NCBI GenBank assembly: GCA_046294845.1
Contig: JBKBNU010000001.1
Span: forward strand, 372,001 to 436,000
Reading direction: 5' to 3'
Length of the DNA: 64,000 nucleotides
Source of the DNA: Micavibrio_C sp046294845
GTDB taxonomy: Bacteria > Pseudomonadota > Alphaproteobacteria > Micavibrionales > Micavibrionaceae
Under the pieces are notes generated by a model. That model was not told the DNA's origin and ran no database searches. It was given only the letters and a program-made list of their open reading frames with translations. Shown in pieces: positions 43,856 through 52,545 of the stretch (position 1 is the first letter of the stretch; each line of letters starts with the position of its first letter). The translations under genes and the position numbers were made by a program.

Positions 43856-45739
43856 ATGATGACAGATCCCCAAAACAGCTTTGATGTGATTGTTGTAGGT
43901 GGCGGCCATGCTGGCTGCGAGGCTGCGGCTGCGGCTGCGCGGATGGGGGCAAAGACAGCTCTTCTCACCCATAAATTCGAAACCATCGGAGCCATGTCCT
44001 GTAATCCGGCCATCGGCGGCTTGGGCAAGGGGCATCTGGTCAGGGAGATTGACGCGCTGGATGGTGTCATGGGTCGGGTCATTGACCGCGCTGGCATCCA
44101 GTTCAGGGTTTTGAATGCCTCAAAAGGGCCTGCTGTGCGTGGCCCACGAGCGCAAGCCGACCGCAAGCTCTACAAGCAGGCAATGCAGGAGATCCTTTCC
44201 GACTATCCCAACCTGACCATTGTGGTTGGGGCAGCCGATGATCTAATCCTGAATGTTTCACGTGAAATAACAGGTATCCGGACAATGGATGGGCGGGAGC
44301 TTTACTGCCGTTCTGTGGTCCTGACTACAGGGACCTTCCTGCGCGGTCTGATCCATCGCGGGGAAGACCGTATCCCCGCGGGTCGTGTCGGGGAGCAGCC
44401 AACCATTGGTTTGGCTGAGACGCTGGAGCGTCTCGAGTTTCCGCTGGGCCGCCTCAAAACGGGAACACCTGCCCGTCTGGATGGTCGTACGATTAACTGG
44501 GATATTCTCGAAGAACAGCCGGGTGATAACCCGCCACAACCATTTTCCTTTATAAATGAACGGGTTACAGTGCCACAGATTTCCTGCTTCATTACCCATA
44601 CCACGACCAGAACCCATGAAATCATCCGTTCCAATCTGCACCGTGCGCCAATGTATTCAGGCGCGATCAAGGGGACGGGTCCACGTTACTGCCCCTCGAT
44701 CGAGGATAAGGTCGTCCGCTTTGCCGATAAAGAGAGACACCAGATTTTTCTGGAACCGGAAGGGCTGGATGACCACACGGTTTATCCAAACGGGATATCG
44801 AATGCTCTGCCGATTGAAGTGCAGGCTGAATTGCTGAAATCCATCCCGGGGCTGGAGGCGGCCAAGGTTCTCGAATGGGCCTATGCCATCGAATATGATT
44901 ATTGCGATCCGCGTGACTTGAAAAACACACTGGAATCCCGCCGTCTCTCCGGCCTGTTTATGGCAGGGCAGATTAACGGAACGACCGGATACGAGGAGGC
45001 AGCAGCCCAAGGGCTGATTGCGGGTCTGAACGCGGCCTTGCTGGCAGAAGGTCAGGGGCGCAGCTTTGTTCTGGACCGTGCTGATGCCTATATCGGGGTG
45101 CTGGTTGACGACTTGATTTCCCGTGGTGCTCCCGAGCCGTACAGGATGTTTACAAGTCGTGCAGAATACCGTTTGAAGCTGCGGGCTGACAATGCAGATC
45201 AAAGGCTTACGGACAAAGGTCTGGCTTTGGGCTGTGTGGATGTTTCACGTGAAACACTGTGGAAAAAGAAAAAAGAGAATCTCGCACGCGCCCATGAAAT
45301 GGCACGTGATCTGAGGGCGACCCCGAATGTTCTGGCTGAAAAAGGCGTGGAAGTGAACCGTGATGGTCAATATAGAAGTGCCTTTGACCTGATAGGGTAC
45401 ACGCATGTGGGCTGGGAGGGTGCCGTGAAAGTGTGGCCTGAACTGGCGGCGTTCAGTCCTGCCATTATCGAGCAAATCAGTATTGATGCCCTTTATAGCG
45501 GCTATATGGAGCGGCAGGATATAGACATTAACTCCTTCCGCAAGGATGAGGCTCTGGAGTTGCCGGAGGATCTTGATTACAAGGCGATCGGCAGTCTGTC
45601 GACAGAAATCCGCACCAAGCTTGAAAAGGCCCGTCCGGCGACTTTGGGTGCTGCTGCCCGTATTCCAGGAGTTACCCCTGCGGCTGTGATGGCGCTTCTG
45701 CGCTACGTGAAACGTGGCGACCGCCGTCAGGTGGCTTAA
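43856..45739 (+). CDS. mnmG: tRNA uridine-5-carboxymethylaminomethyl modification enzyme MnmG (GidA)
   Basis: The 627-residue FAD enzyme starts with the dinucleotide-binding motif VIVVGGGHAGCEAA. It has the GidA signatures MSCNPAIGGLGKGHLVREIDALDG, RAGIQFRVLN-x-SKGPAVRGPRAQ and GLFMAGQINGTTGYEEAAAQG. With MnmE it modifies U34 of tRNAs reading split codon boxes. ATG 43856 fits the family N-terminus. Two parS sites lie inside the coding sequence. The stop overlaps the rsmG start (TAATG). Confidence 0.97.
   Translation: MMTDPQNSFDVIVVGGGHAGCEAAAAAARMGAKTALLTHKFETIGAMSCNPAIGGLGKGHLVREIDALDGVMGRVIDRAGIQFRVLNASKGPAVRGPRAQADRKLYKQAMQEILSDYPNLTIVVGAADDLILNVSREITGIRTMDGRELYCRSVVLTTGTFLRGLIHRGEDRIPAGRVGEQPTIGLAETLERLEFPLGRLKTGTPARLDGRTINWDILEEQPGDNPPQPFSFINERVTVPQISCFITHTTTRTHEIIRSNLHRAPMYSGAIKGTGPRYCPSIEDKVVRFADKERHQIFLEPEGLDDHTVYPNGISNALPIEVQAELLKSIPGLEAAKVLEWAYAIEYDYCDPRDLKNTLESRRLSGLFMAGQINGTTGYEEAAAQGLIAGLNAALLAEGQGRSFVLDRADAYIGVLVDDLISRGAPEPYRMFTSRAEYRLKLRADNADQRLTDKGLALGCVDVSRETLWKKKKENLARAHEMARDLRATPNVLAEKGVEVNRDGQYRSAFDLIGYTHVGWEGAVKVWPELAAFSPAIIEQISIDALYSGYMERQDIDINSFRKDEALELPEDLDYKAIGSLSTEIRTKLEKARPATLGAAARIPGVTPAAVMALLRYVKRGDRRQVA
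44254..44269. promoter_or_regulatory. parS-like ParB binding site (15 of 16)
   Basis: TGTTTCACGTGAAATA differs from the parS consensus TGTTTCACGTGAAACA at one base. It lies inside mnmG, where it encodes the peptide V-S-R-E-I. Confidence 0.75.
45241..45256. promoter_or_regulatory. parS site, perfect
   Basis: TGTTTCACGTGAAACA is an exact 16-bp parS. It lies inside mnmG and is read as V-S-R-E-T. Confidence 0.95.
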
Positions 45740-46362
45740 TGACCGCTCCGGTACCTTCAGCAGATGTTTCACGTGAAACACGGGCCTTGCTGGACCAATA
45801 TCACCAGCTTCTTTTGAAGTGGCAGAAAGCTGTCAATCTGGTGAGTCCTTCCACTATTGATGAGGCATGGACCCGCCATTTCGAAGATTCCATGCAGCTT
45901 GCAGCCTTGCTGCCCCCCACAACAAAAACACTGTTTGATTTTGGTAGTGGCGCGGGTTTTCCGGGGTTGGTGCTGGCGCTGATGCGGCCTGACATCGCGG
46001 TGCATCTGGTGGAATCGGATCAGAAGAAATGCAGCTTCCTTTCAACAGTTTCACGTGAAACAAAGATCCCCGTGAGCGTTCATAATTGCCGGATCGAGGC
46101 CTTGCAGACCGATGCAGTGCCGGATGTGATCTCGGCCCGTGCGCTGGCGAGCCTGAGTAAGCTTTTTGCTTATGCGCGCCCTTGGGCGCTTAAAAATCCC
46201 GATTTGGTACTTTTGTTGCCCAAGGGCGAAAATTTCGAGGTCGAGGTCAAGGAATTGGAGAGGGGTGCTTATGCACAGTGTGAAGAGTTTGTCAGCAAGA
46301 CGTCAGAAAACGCCAGAATTCTGCGATTTTCCGGCATTTATAACGATGTGCATAAGGTATAG
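45739..46362 (+). CDS. rsmG: 16S rRNA (guanine-527-N7)-methyltransferase
   Basis: The 207-residue SAM-dependent enzyme methylates G527 of 16S rRNA. It has the SAM motif LFDFGSGAGFPGLVLALM near residue 65 and the family motif HFEDSMQLAALLP, then ISARALASLSKL. The start codon overlaps the mnmG stop. Two parS sites lie within the gene, one beginning only nine codons from the start. Confidence 0.95.
   Translation: MTAPVPSADVSRETRALLDQYHQLLLKWQKAVNLVSPSTIDEAWTRHFEDSMQLAALLPPTTKTLFDFGSGAGFPGLVLALMRPDIAVHLVESDQKKCSFLSTVSRETKIPVSVHNCRIEALQTDAVPDVISARALASLSKLFAYARPWALKNPDLVLLLPKGENFEVEVKELERGAYAQCEEFVSKTSENARILRFSGIYNDVHKV
45765..45780. promoter_or_regulatory. parS site, perfect
   Basis: TGTTTCACGTGAAACA lies near the 5' end of rsmG, read as V-S-R-E-T. 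Confidence 0.95.
46047..46062. promoter_or_regulatory. parS site (15 of 16)
   Basis: AGTTTCACGTGAAACA keeps the 14-bp core GTTTCACGTGAAAC. It lies inside rsmG and is again read as V-S-R-E-T. Confidence 0.9.
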
Positions 46363-46417
46363 AGTCGTTTGACTCATTTTCTTGACCGCAGGGCCTTAAA
46401 ATAGGTAGGAGTAGGGT

Positions 46418-47272
46418 ATGACAGATAATCTTCCCGTATCATTGAATGTTCCCCGTATTCTGGCTGTTTGCAACCAGAAGGGTGGGGTTGGTAAAACCAC
46501 GACCGCCGTTAATCTGGCGACAGCCTTGAGCGCCGTTGGCAAACGGGTTTTGCTGGTTGACCTGGACTCGCAGGGTAATGCGACAACTGGTCTCGGGATC
46601 AAGCGTTCCTCAATCGTCAAAAGCACCTACGATGTGCTGTTCCATGAAGCCCCTATCTCTGAAATCGTTATGGAAACGAGAGTGCCGCGTCTTCATGTGG
46701 CCCCTTCAACAATTCACCTTTCGGGTGCCGAAATTGAACTCGTGACGGTTGATCGCCGCGAATATCGCCTGCGCGAGATGCTGCGTGTGCCGCTTCCTTA
46801 TGATTACGTGATCATGGATTGTCCGCCCGCTTTGAACCTGCTGACCTTGAATGCATTGGTTGCGGCTGATGCGATTGTTGTGCCGCTGCAATGCGAATTC
46901 TATGCACTGGAAGGTCTGGCGCATCTGATCAAGACAATTGAGCGCGTGCGCAAGAGTTTTAACCCTGCGCTTTATATCCACGGCGTCGTCCTGACCATGT
47001 ATGACAAGCGTAACAAGCTCTCTGTCATGGTGGAGGAAGACGTACGCGGTTTTATGGGTGACAAGGTTTATAAAACCATGATCCCCCGCAATGTACGTGT
47101 CTCGGAAGCGCCCAGTTTCGGGCTTCCTGCGATTGTGTACGATATGGGTTGCCCCGGTTCTGCGGCATACATACGCCTTGCAAGCGAGATTCTAAAGCGT
47201 GAAAAAGCGCTGATGGCGGAAGCCGCCAATTCAACCGAAACAAAATCAATCACCCAAGGACAGGTGGCATAA
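46418..47272 (+). CDS. parA: Chromosome partitioning ATPase ParA
   Basis: The 284-residue deviant Walker ATPase has the P-loop CNQKGGVGKTTTAVNLA near residues 19-34, the Walker A' DLDSQGN and Walker B YVIMDCPPAL. The first 13 residues are a short extension before the core. ParA-ATP dimers on the nucleoid pull ParB-parS complexes apart. The gene follows rsmG by 55 bp, has GGTAGGAG upstream, and is separated from parB by 1 bp. Confidence 0.96.
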   Translation: MTDNLPVSLNVPRILAVCNQKGGVGKTTTAVNLATALSAVGKRVLLVDLDSQGNATTGLGIKRSSIVKSTYDVLFHEAPISEIVMETRVPRLHVAPSTIHLSGAEIELVTVDRREYRLREMLRVPLPYDYVIMDCPPALNLLTLNALVAADAIVVPLQCEFYALEGLAHLIKTIERVRKSFNPALYIHGVVLTMYDKRNKLSVMVEEDVRGFMGDKVYKTMIPRNVRVSEAPSFGLPAIVYDMGCPGSAAYIRLASEILKREKALMAEAANSTETKSITQGQVA

Positions 47273-47273
47273 A

Positions 47274-48260
47274 ATGAGCGAGAATTATAGCCTGAGCGCA
47301 GCAAAAAAACGTGGTTTGGGACGGGGATTAAGCGCCCTTTTCGAGGATGATGAGGTTACATTTGCAGCTCAACCTACCATGTCTGCTCCAGCGGGAGGCG
47401 AAAATAATGCTGCACCTGTTACTGCACAAAACCAATCAGCTCCTACCGCAGTTGCGGCGGGTAATGGCCGCCGTTTGGTGGGAATTGATCTGCTGGAACC
47501 TAGCCCGTTCCAGCCGCGCCAATATATGGATGAAACCGCACTGGAAGAATTATCCCAGTCTGTAGCCGTTCATGGCATTTTGCAGCCTATTCTGGTCCGT
47601 CCAAAGCCTGGTATGACCAACCGCTGGGAAATTATCGCTGGTGAACGCCGCTGGCGAGCTGCCCAACGTGCGAAGCTGCACGAAGTTCCGGTGGTGATTC
47701 GCGAGTTCGATGATGAAACCGCCGCCGAAATTGCCCTGATCGAAAACCTGCAACGTGCGGATCTGAACGTACTGGAAGAAGCGCAAGGGATCAAGCGTTT
47801 GATGGATGATTACGGCCATACGCAAGAAAAGCTGGCGGCAGTTCTCGGCAAGAGTCGCAGTTATGTGGCAAACATGGTGCGTTTGCTGGTGCTGCCTGTC
47901 GATGTGCAGATGATGATGCATGATGGCAAAATCTCGGCTGGCCATGCCAAGGTGCTGGTCAATGTGGCGCAACCTCTTTCCTTGGCCCAGCGTATCGTTG
48001 CCGAAGGTTTGAGCGTCCGTGAAACAGAGCGGTTGGCCGCCGGTGAAGATAAAAACCGTCCGACCAAAGCGTCTGCTGCGCGCAAGGCTATCGAGAAAGA
48101 TGTCAATGTTCTGGCGCTCGAAAAAGATCTGACCGATAAGCTTGGCTTGAAGGTTGTCATTGATCTTAAAGGTTCGGGCAAGGGTGCGGTGCGCGTTGAG
48201 TATAAATCGCTCGACCAGCTTGATGAAGTGATCCGCCGTTTGAATGGATCTTCCTTCTAG
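47274..48260 (+). CDS. parB: Chromosome partitioning protein ParB
   Basis: The 328-residue CTP-dependent clamp loads at parS. A basic N-terminal ParA-stimulating segment (KKRGLGRGLSALF) and a low-complexity linker precede the CTPase domain, which has boxes PFQPRQ, GERRWRAAQ and ENLQRADLN. The helix-turn-helix is TQEKLAAVLGKSRSYVANMV, and a C-terminal dimerisation domain follows. Four cognate-looking parS sites lie 1.2-3 kb upstream. The stop overlaps the convergent EAL gene stop by 4 bp. Confidence 0.96.
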   Translation: MSENYSLSAAKKRGLGRGLSALFEDDEVTFAAQPTMSAPAGGENNAAPVTAQNQSAPTAVAAGNGRRLVGIDLLEPSPFQPRQYMDETALEELSQSVAVHGILQPILVRPKPGMTNRWEIIAGERRWRAAQRAKLHEVPVVIREFDDETAAEIALIENLQRADLNVLEEAQGIKRLMDDYGHTQEKLAAVLGKSRSYVANMVRLLVLPVDVQMMMHDGKISAGHAKVLVNVAQPLSLAQRIVAEGLSVRETERLAAGEDKNRPTKASAARKAIEKDVNVLALEKDLTDKLGLKVVIDLKGSGKGAVRVEYKSLDQLDEVIRRLNGSSF

Positions 48261-49195
48261 AGCTTACAGTCATATTTTGGTTGCGGCCCGCAATTGGCAG
48301 CGGCTTGCCTGAGGTCGTTTTGAAACTCTTTCCGGTCTTCGGTCAGATATAATCCCTGTACGGCATCAACGCCGTAGGCATTTGCCAATAGGTAAGCTTG
48401 CTCCGCGTTTTCGACGCGCTCTGTAATGATATGCGCATCGGGTACATACTTCTTGATTTGGTCGATCAAGGGCTGTAAATCGAAACCTTCCCTTAACGAC
48501 GCTTCAATCGTTTCACCGTCAATCTTGACGTAGTCAACGATGCCTCGCAAATTATCAAGTCTCTTCCAGTCATTACTATCGATGCCGTCATTGCTTTTTA
48601 TATGGGCAGCACGGTCATGATAGAAGTCGTCTATGGCAAAGGTACAACCCATGTCATACTTCATTTTCAGCAGAACCTCGCGGCAGGGATTGTCTGCCAG
48701 ATCATCTTCCGTTACTTCAAAGGTCAGGCGGCCAAAAATATCCTTGCCATCGAAGTGGGTATCGATCAGATCGCGAATACCCTGCCAGAACTCCGCCGAT
48801 TTCATGTTGCGGGCTGATGTGTTGATGGAGATAGGCATCTGACCTTTTCTCAGGGCCTGATCAATGCCAGCCAAAATGATGGCTTTATCAAAATCTTCCT
48901 GTAAACCGGCTTGCGAAAGGGTGTTGATGGGGCCAAAAGGCTTGATAGTTTCATCTTTCAGCGTGCGGGCCCGCAATAATAATTCAGAAGGGTAAAAATC
49001 TGCGCCGCGTCCGGGTGCGGCATCGTGCCATGTTTCGGCGGCAAAATGGAATCGCCCGTCCTCCAGAGCATCCAGCATGATAAATGTAGCGGCGGCATCA
49101 ACTTCCGATATCAGGCCTGCCTGTGTCTTCTCGGCAAGCCCCATCCTTACACTGATAAGAAGCTGCATGAATATTTGTCTTTTTGCTTCTGTCAT
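48257..49195 (-). CDS. Degenerate EAL domain protein
   Basis: The 312-residue protein has no membrane segment. The EAL fold is recognisable through INTSARNM, LTFEVTEDDL, FAIDDFYHD, VDYVKIDGETIEA and ITERVENAEQAYLLANAYGVDAVQGLYL. Catalytic positions have changed: the name motif reads SELL instead of EAL, and the DDFGTG loop reads DDFYHD. Cyclic-di-GMP hydrolysis is therefore doubtful, and binding or a protein-interaction role is more likely. It is convergent with parB. Confidence 0.8.
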   Translation of the reverse strand: MTEAKRQIFMQLLISVRMGLAEKTQAGLISEVDAAATFIMLDALEDGRFHFAAETWHDAAPGRGADFYPSELLLRARTLKDETIKPFGPINTLSQAGLQEDFDKAIILAGIDQALRKGQMPISINTSARNMKSAEFWQGIRDLIDTHFDGKDIFGRLTFEVTEDDLADNPCREVLLKMKYDMGCTFAIDDFYHDRAAHIKSNDGIDSNDWKRLDNLRGIVDYVKIDGETIEASLREGFDLQPLIDQIKKYVPDAHIITERVENAEQAYLLANAYGVDAVQGLYLTEDRKEFQNDLRQAAANCGPQPKYDCKL

Positions 49196-49256
49196 TCTGC
49201 TCCACCCTTGTTTTTTCTTTATAGTTTATTTGTGCACGCTTTTACAAATATTAATC

Positions 49257-52200
49257 CTATTGTGCGGCCAGCGCGGAAATTTCCGCCGTCGTCAACACGC
49301 GCCTGTAGATGCGGACCTCGTCAAGCTGGCCCTGAAAATATTGTCCTGCCCCAGCGCTGCCAAGATAAAGCGTGCCTGTGCCTATGTCCGGTGTCCATGT
49401 GAAAGGGGTGTTTTCAACCTCGACACCGTTGACATACACCTTGTAGCTATCATTCGCATCATCAAAAACAGCCAACAGATGATACCATGTATTGATAGAC
49501 AGGTTCAGGTTGGTAATAACTTCGCGCCAATCGCCTGCGCCGTAAAATCCGGTTGCAAATTCGTCATTCACGGTTTCGAGATAGTAGTTATTGTCCGTTT
49601 TATACAGGAATGTTCTGTACCCCGCAGGCAGGGTTGCGGGTCTGACCCATGCAGAAAGAGAGTAGGATGAAGTGATACTCAATACGGCGGCATGATTTAT
49701 TGCCACACGGTCGTTTGAACCATCAAAATCGAGCGCTGTCCCTACATGACCGGCAACCCAATCCGCAGCATCCATATTCTGCAATGTGCCGTTGCGCCCG
49801 TTGCCTGATGAATCAAATGCAGTCGTGCCCGATCCCTCTTCAAAGGCCCAATAGCCCACCAGACCATCGAGGAGGTCGACTGAATCTACGGGATCGGGAT
49901 CCGGTGCTGTCCAACCCATGCCGACCCATTCTACACCATCACAATATTGCAGGACATTTTCACTGCTGCTGAAAAGGATCGTCCCTGCCTTGCGTGCGGG
50001 TGCAGCGCACACGGTCTGGCGCGGTATTGCGTTATTCGGTGCAGAACGTTCGGTTGTCGTGAGCTGGTTCTCAAGATTTTCGCCCCAACAGTAGATTTTT
50101 CCTTGCAAGGCTATAGCGCAAGTGTGACTCTCGCCGACGCCTATTTGCGACCATTTGCCCTCACCATGAATTTCTGCGGGGGTCAGGCTATATGAACCTG
50201 TTGAGTTTATACCCAAGCGTCCGGACGTGCCGTTCAGTCCCCAGCACCAGATACTGTCATCACTTCTGATGCCACAGCTGGTAGAGCCACCCAGCGAGAT
50301 TTTTTTCCATGTATGTCCGCCGGATACAGCTGTAGGATTTTCCCGTTGTGTGAACGTGCCATCTCCTAGCCTCCCACTGCCATTATGGCCCCAGCACCAC
50401 AAGGTATCATCACTCTTGATGGCGCAGGTGTGCTGGATGCCTGTTCTTATACTCTTCCAAGGACCAGCATCCGATACAGTTGTGGGCGCCTCGCGCTGCG
50501 TTGTGGTGCCATCTCCCAGCCGCCCCTGATCATTACTGCCCCAGCACCAGACGGTGTTGTCATTTTTAAGGGCGCAGGTGAAGCCGTGGCCCAGATCAAG
50601 ATCAAGCCATGCTCCACCTCCCGATATCGCGACAGGCGTAGAGCTGTTGACAATAGAATTATCCCCCAGTTGCCCGCGGTCATTCAAACCCCAGCACCAG
50701 ATACTGTCATCACTTTTGATTCCGCAGGTATGATCTTCGCCTGCGGCTACCCTTTTCCACGATCCGCCCCCTGATACCTGTACAGGGGTCGACCGTTGTG
50801 TTGTTGTACCATCACCCAGTCTGCCGCTGCCATTATTACCCCAGCACCACAGGGTGTTATCGGTCTTGATGCCGCAGCTGTGATAGCGGCCGTTTTCTAT
50901 TTGCAGCCAGCCATCCGCCCCCGATACCTCCGTGGGACTCTCCCGCTGCAGGCCGGTACCATCGCCAATTGCGTTATATGAGTTTGCTCCCCAACAATAA
51001 AGACTCTGGTCGTTGCGAATAGCGCAGGTGTGTTGGCCCCCGCCTGAAATCTTTGTCCAGATAGCCGTGCTGTTGATGGGCATCGGCGAGAGGGCATAGT
51101 TCGGGGTGTTATAACCGCCCTGTCCATCGCCATTATAGCCCCAGCAATATAGACTGCCATCCATACGGGTAGCGCAACTATGGCCGTCGGCGGCGACAGT
51201 CATTGCCCATTCATATCCGCCTGAGATATCGACAGGCACGGAGCTGTTCAATCTTGTGCCAGAGCCTAACCGTCCTCCCTCGCCAGCGCCCCAGCACCAA
51301 AGGGTGTCATCCATTTTCACAGCACAGGTGCTGCTATAGCCAGCGCCAACACTTTTCCACGTGCCGCCACCGGACACAGCGACAGGAGAGCTTCTTGTTG
51401 TTGTTGTGCCATCGCCTAGCCGCCCACTATCGTTACTACCCCAGCACCATAAAGTATCATCTATCCGGATACCGCAAGCGTGCTGGTCACCAGCGGAGAC
51501 CGTCTTCCATGAAGCCACACCTACCTGAGCAGGGGACAATGTTGTTCCGGATGTTGTGCCTTGTCCCGTACGGCCACTGCTGTTATTGCCCCAGCACCAC
51601 AGTGTATCGTCGGTTTGTATACCACATCCGAAAGCACTGCCTGCGGTGACGTATTGCCAAGTATTAACGCCCACATTCGTCACGGGCGCAGGTGGCGTGT
51701 GGGACGTCGTCGTGCCATCCCCAAGGCGGCCGTCGGCATTAAACCCCCAGCAATACATGGTGCCATTTGTCTGGATGCCGCAGCTATGTACGTTGCCAGC
51801 TGCTACCATTAGCCATGTTCCTCCCCCCGTTACTTCTTGCGGGAAGCCGCCTCCACCCGAACTGCCCAACTGGCCGCTGACAGCGTGACCCCAGCAATAA
51901 AGTGTTCTGTCCTGTTTGATGCCGCAGGTATGAAGTGCGCCACCGGAAACTTGACGCCATTTTGATATGCCGCCTACGGGGATGGGTGCGATCTGGCTTG
52001 TTGAGCCGCCATCTCCGAGGCGGCTGCTGCCATTACTGCCCCAGCACCACAGGCTGCCGTCATTCTTGATACCGCATGTGTGGCGGGCGCCGGCGGTAAT
52101 CTGCGTCCATTCACCCGCGCCCCCCACAGGCCCCATCGGTCTGTAAATATTTCCGGCGCAGCCCTGCAGGACGCGGCCATCGGCGTTATAAACCATATCA

Positions 52201-52436
52201 CCTTCATTTTTGGTCGGGTTGGTGCAGCCGCCTGAGCCGCTGCCCGCGGCGTGCATGGCGCGCCAATTCGTATCATCGCAGTATTGGAAGATTTTCTCGG
52301 TGGCGTTGTAAACAATTTCACCGGCAGTACCGGAAGGATTGCTACAGGCCGCCCATGCAGCCTTGGCACCGGTAAGTGTAAAAACCGCCGCAAGCACAAG
52401 AAAGAATATGGTGATCGTAGAAAAACGTCCCCGCAT
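49257..52436 (-). CDS. Exported 14-repeat RCC1 protein with C-terminal LamG-like domain
   Basis: The 1059 residues start with a signal peptide (cleavage near AAWA). Two copies of a Cys motif follow (GEIVYNATEKIFQYCDDTNW, and a second near residue 85). Fourteen RCC1-type repeats (about 105-820) each read roughly HTCGIK-x-D-x-x-LWCWG-x-N-x-x-GRLGDG. Fourteen repeats would make two seven-bladed propellers, and the two cysteines per repeat suggest a disulphide per blade. A third Cys motif (LQYCDGVEWVGMG) and a LamG/concanavalin-like domain (about 875-1059) close the protein. It is likely secreted or surface-bound, with glycan or protein binding. It is inserted between the parB/EAL genes and lptE. 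Confidence 0.85.
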   Translation of the reverse strand: MRGRFSTITIFFLVLAAVFTLTGAKAAWAACSNPSGTAGEIVYNATEKIFQYCDDTNWRAMHAAGSGSGGCTNPTKNEGDMVYNADGRVLQGCAGNIYRPMGPVGGAGEWTQITAGARHTCGIKNDGSLWCWGSNGSSRLGDGGSTSQIAPIPVGGISKWRQVSGGALHTCGIKQDRTLYCWGHAVSGQLGSSGGGGFPQEVTGGGTWLMVAAGNVHSCGIQTNGTMYCWGFNADGRLGDGTTTSHTPPAPVTNVGVNTWQYVTAGSAFGCGIQTDDTLWCWGNNSSGRTGQGTTSGTTLSPAQVGVASWKTVSAGDQHACGIRIDDTLWCWGSNDSGRLGDGTTTTRSSPVAVSGGGTWKSVGAGYSSTCAVKMDDTLWCWGAGEGGRLGSGTRLNSSVPVDISGGYEWAMTVAADGHSCATRMDGSLYCWGYNGDGQGGYNTPNYALSPMPINSTAIWTKISGGGQHTCAIRNDQSLYCWGANSYNAIGDGTGLQRESPTEVSGADGWLQIENGRYHSCGIKTDNTLWCWGNNGSGRLGDGTTTQRSTPVQVSGGGSWKRVAAGEDHTCGIKSDDSIWCWGLNDRGQLGDNSIVNSSTPVAISGGGAWLDLDLGHGFTCALKNDNTVWCWGSNDQGRLGDGTTTQREAPTTVSDAGPWKSIRTGIQHTCAIKSDDTLWCWGHNGSGRLGDGTFTQRENPTAVSGGHTWKKISLGGSTSCGIRSDDSIWCWGLNGTSGRLGINSTGSYSLTPAEIHGEGKWSQIGVGESHTCAIALQGKIYCWGENLENQLTTTERSAPNNAIPRQTVCAAPARKAGTILFSSSENVLQYCDGVEWVGMGWTAPDPDPVDSVDLLDGLVGYWAFEEGSGTTAFDSSGNGRNGTLQNMDAADWVAGHVGTALDFDGSNDRVAINHAAVLSITSSYSLSAWVRPATLPAGYRTFLYKTDNNYYLETVNDEFATGFYGAGDWREVITNLNLSINTWYHLLAVFDDANDSYKVYVNGVEVENTPFTWTPDIGTGTLYLGSAGAGQYFQGQLDEVRIYRRVLTTAEISALAAQ

Positions 52437-52482
52437 AGCATCAACAATATCAGAAAATCTGTGAATAATCGTTAAATTCCTT

Positions 52483-52545
52483 ATGAATCAAGATGATCTG
52501 GCGGCACTGACAGCCCAAGATCGTACCATAAAGAAAGGCTTTTAA
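52483..52545 (+). other. 20-codon open reading frame overlapping the lptE start
   Basis: ATG 52483 opens MNQDDLAALTAQDRTIKKGF and stops at TAA 52543-52545, overlapping the lptE ATG by one base. In many alphaproteobacteria leuS lies immediately before lptE with a similar overlap, so this could be a remnant or a coupling leader. No clear ribosome binding site is visible. Translation is unproven. Confidence 0.25.

Noticed and set aside
44657..45781. Minus-strand frames opposite mnmG beginning at or near parS (FHVK-type peptides).
   Set aside because: They arise because parS reads as F-H-V-K on the opposite strand; MnmG coding is unambiguous.
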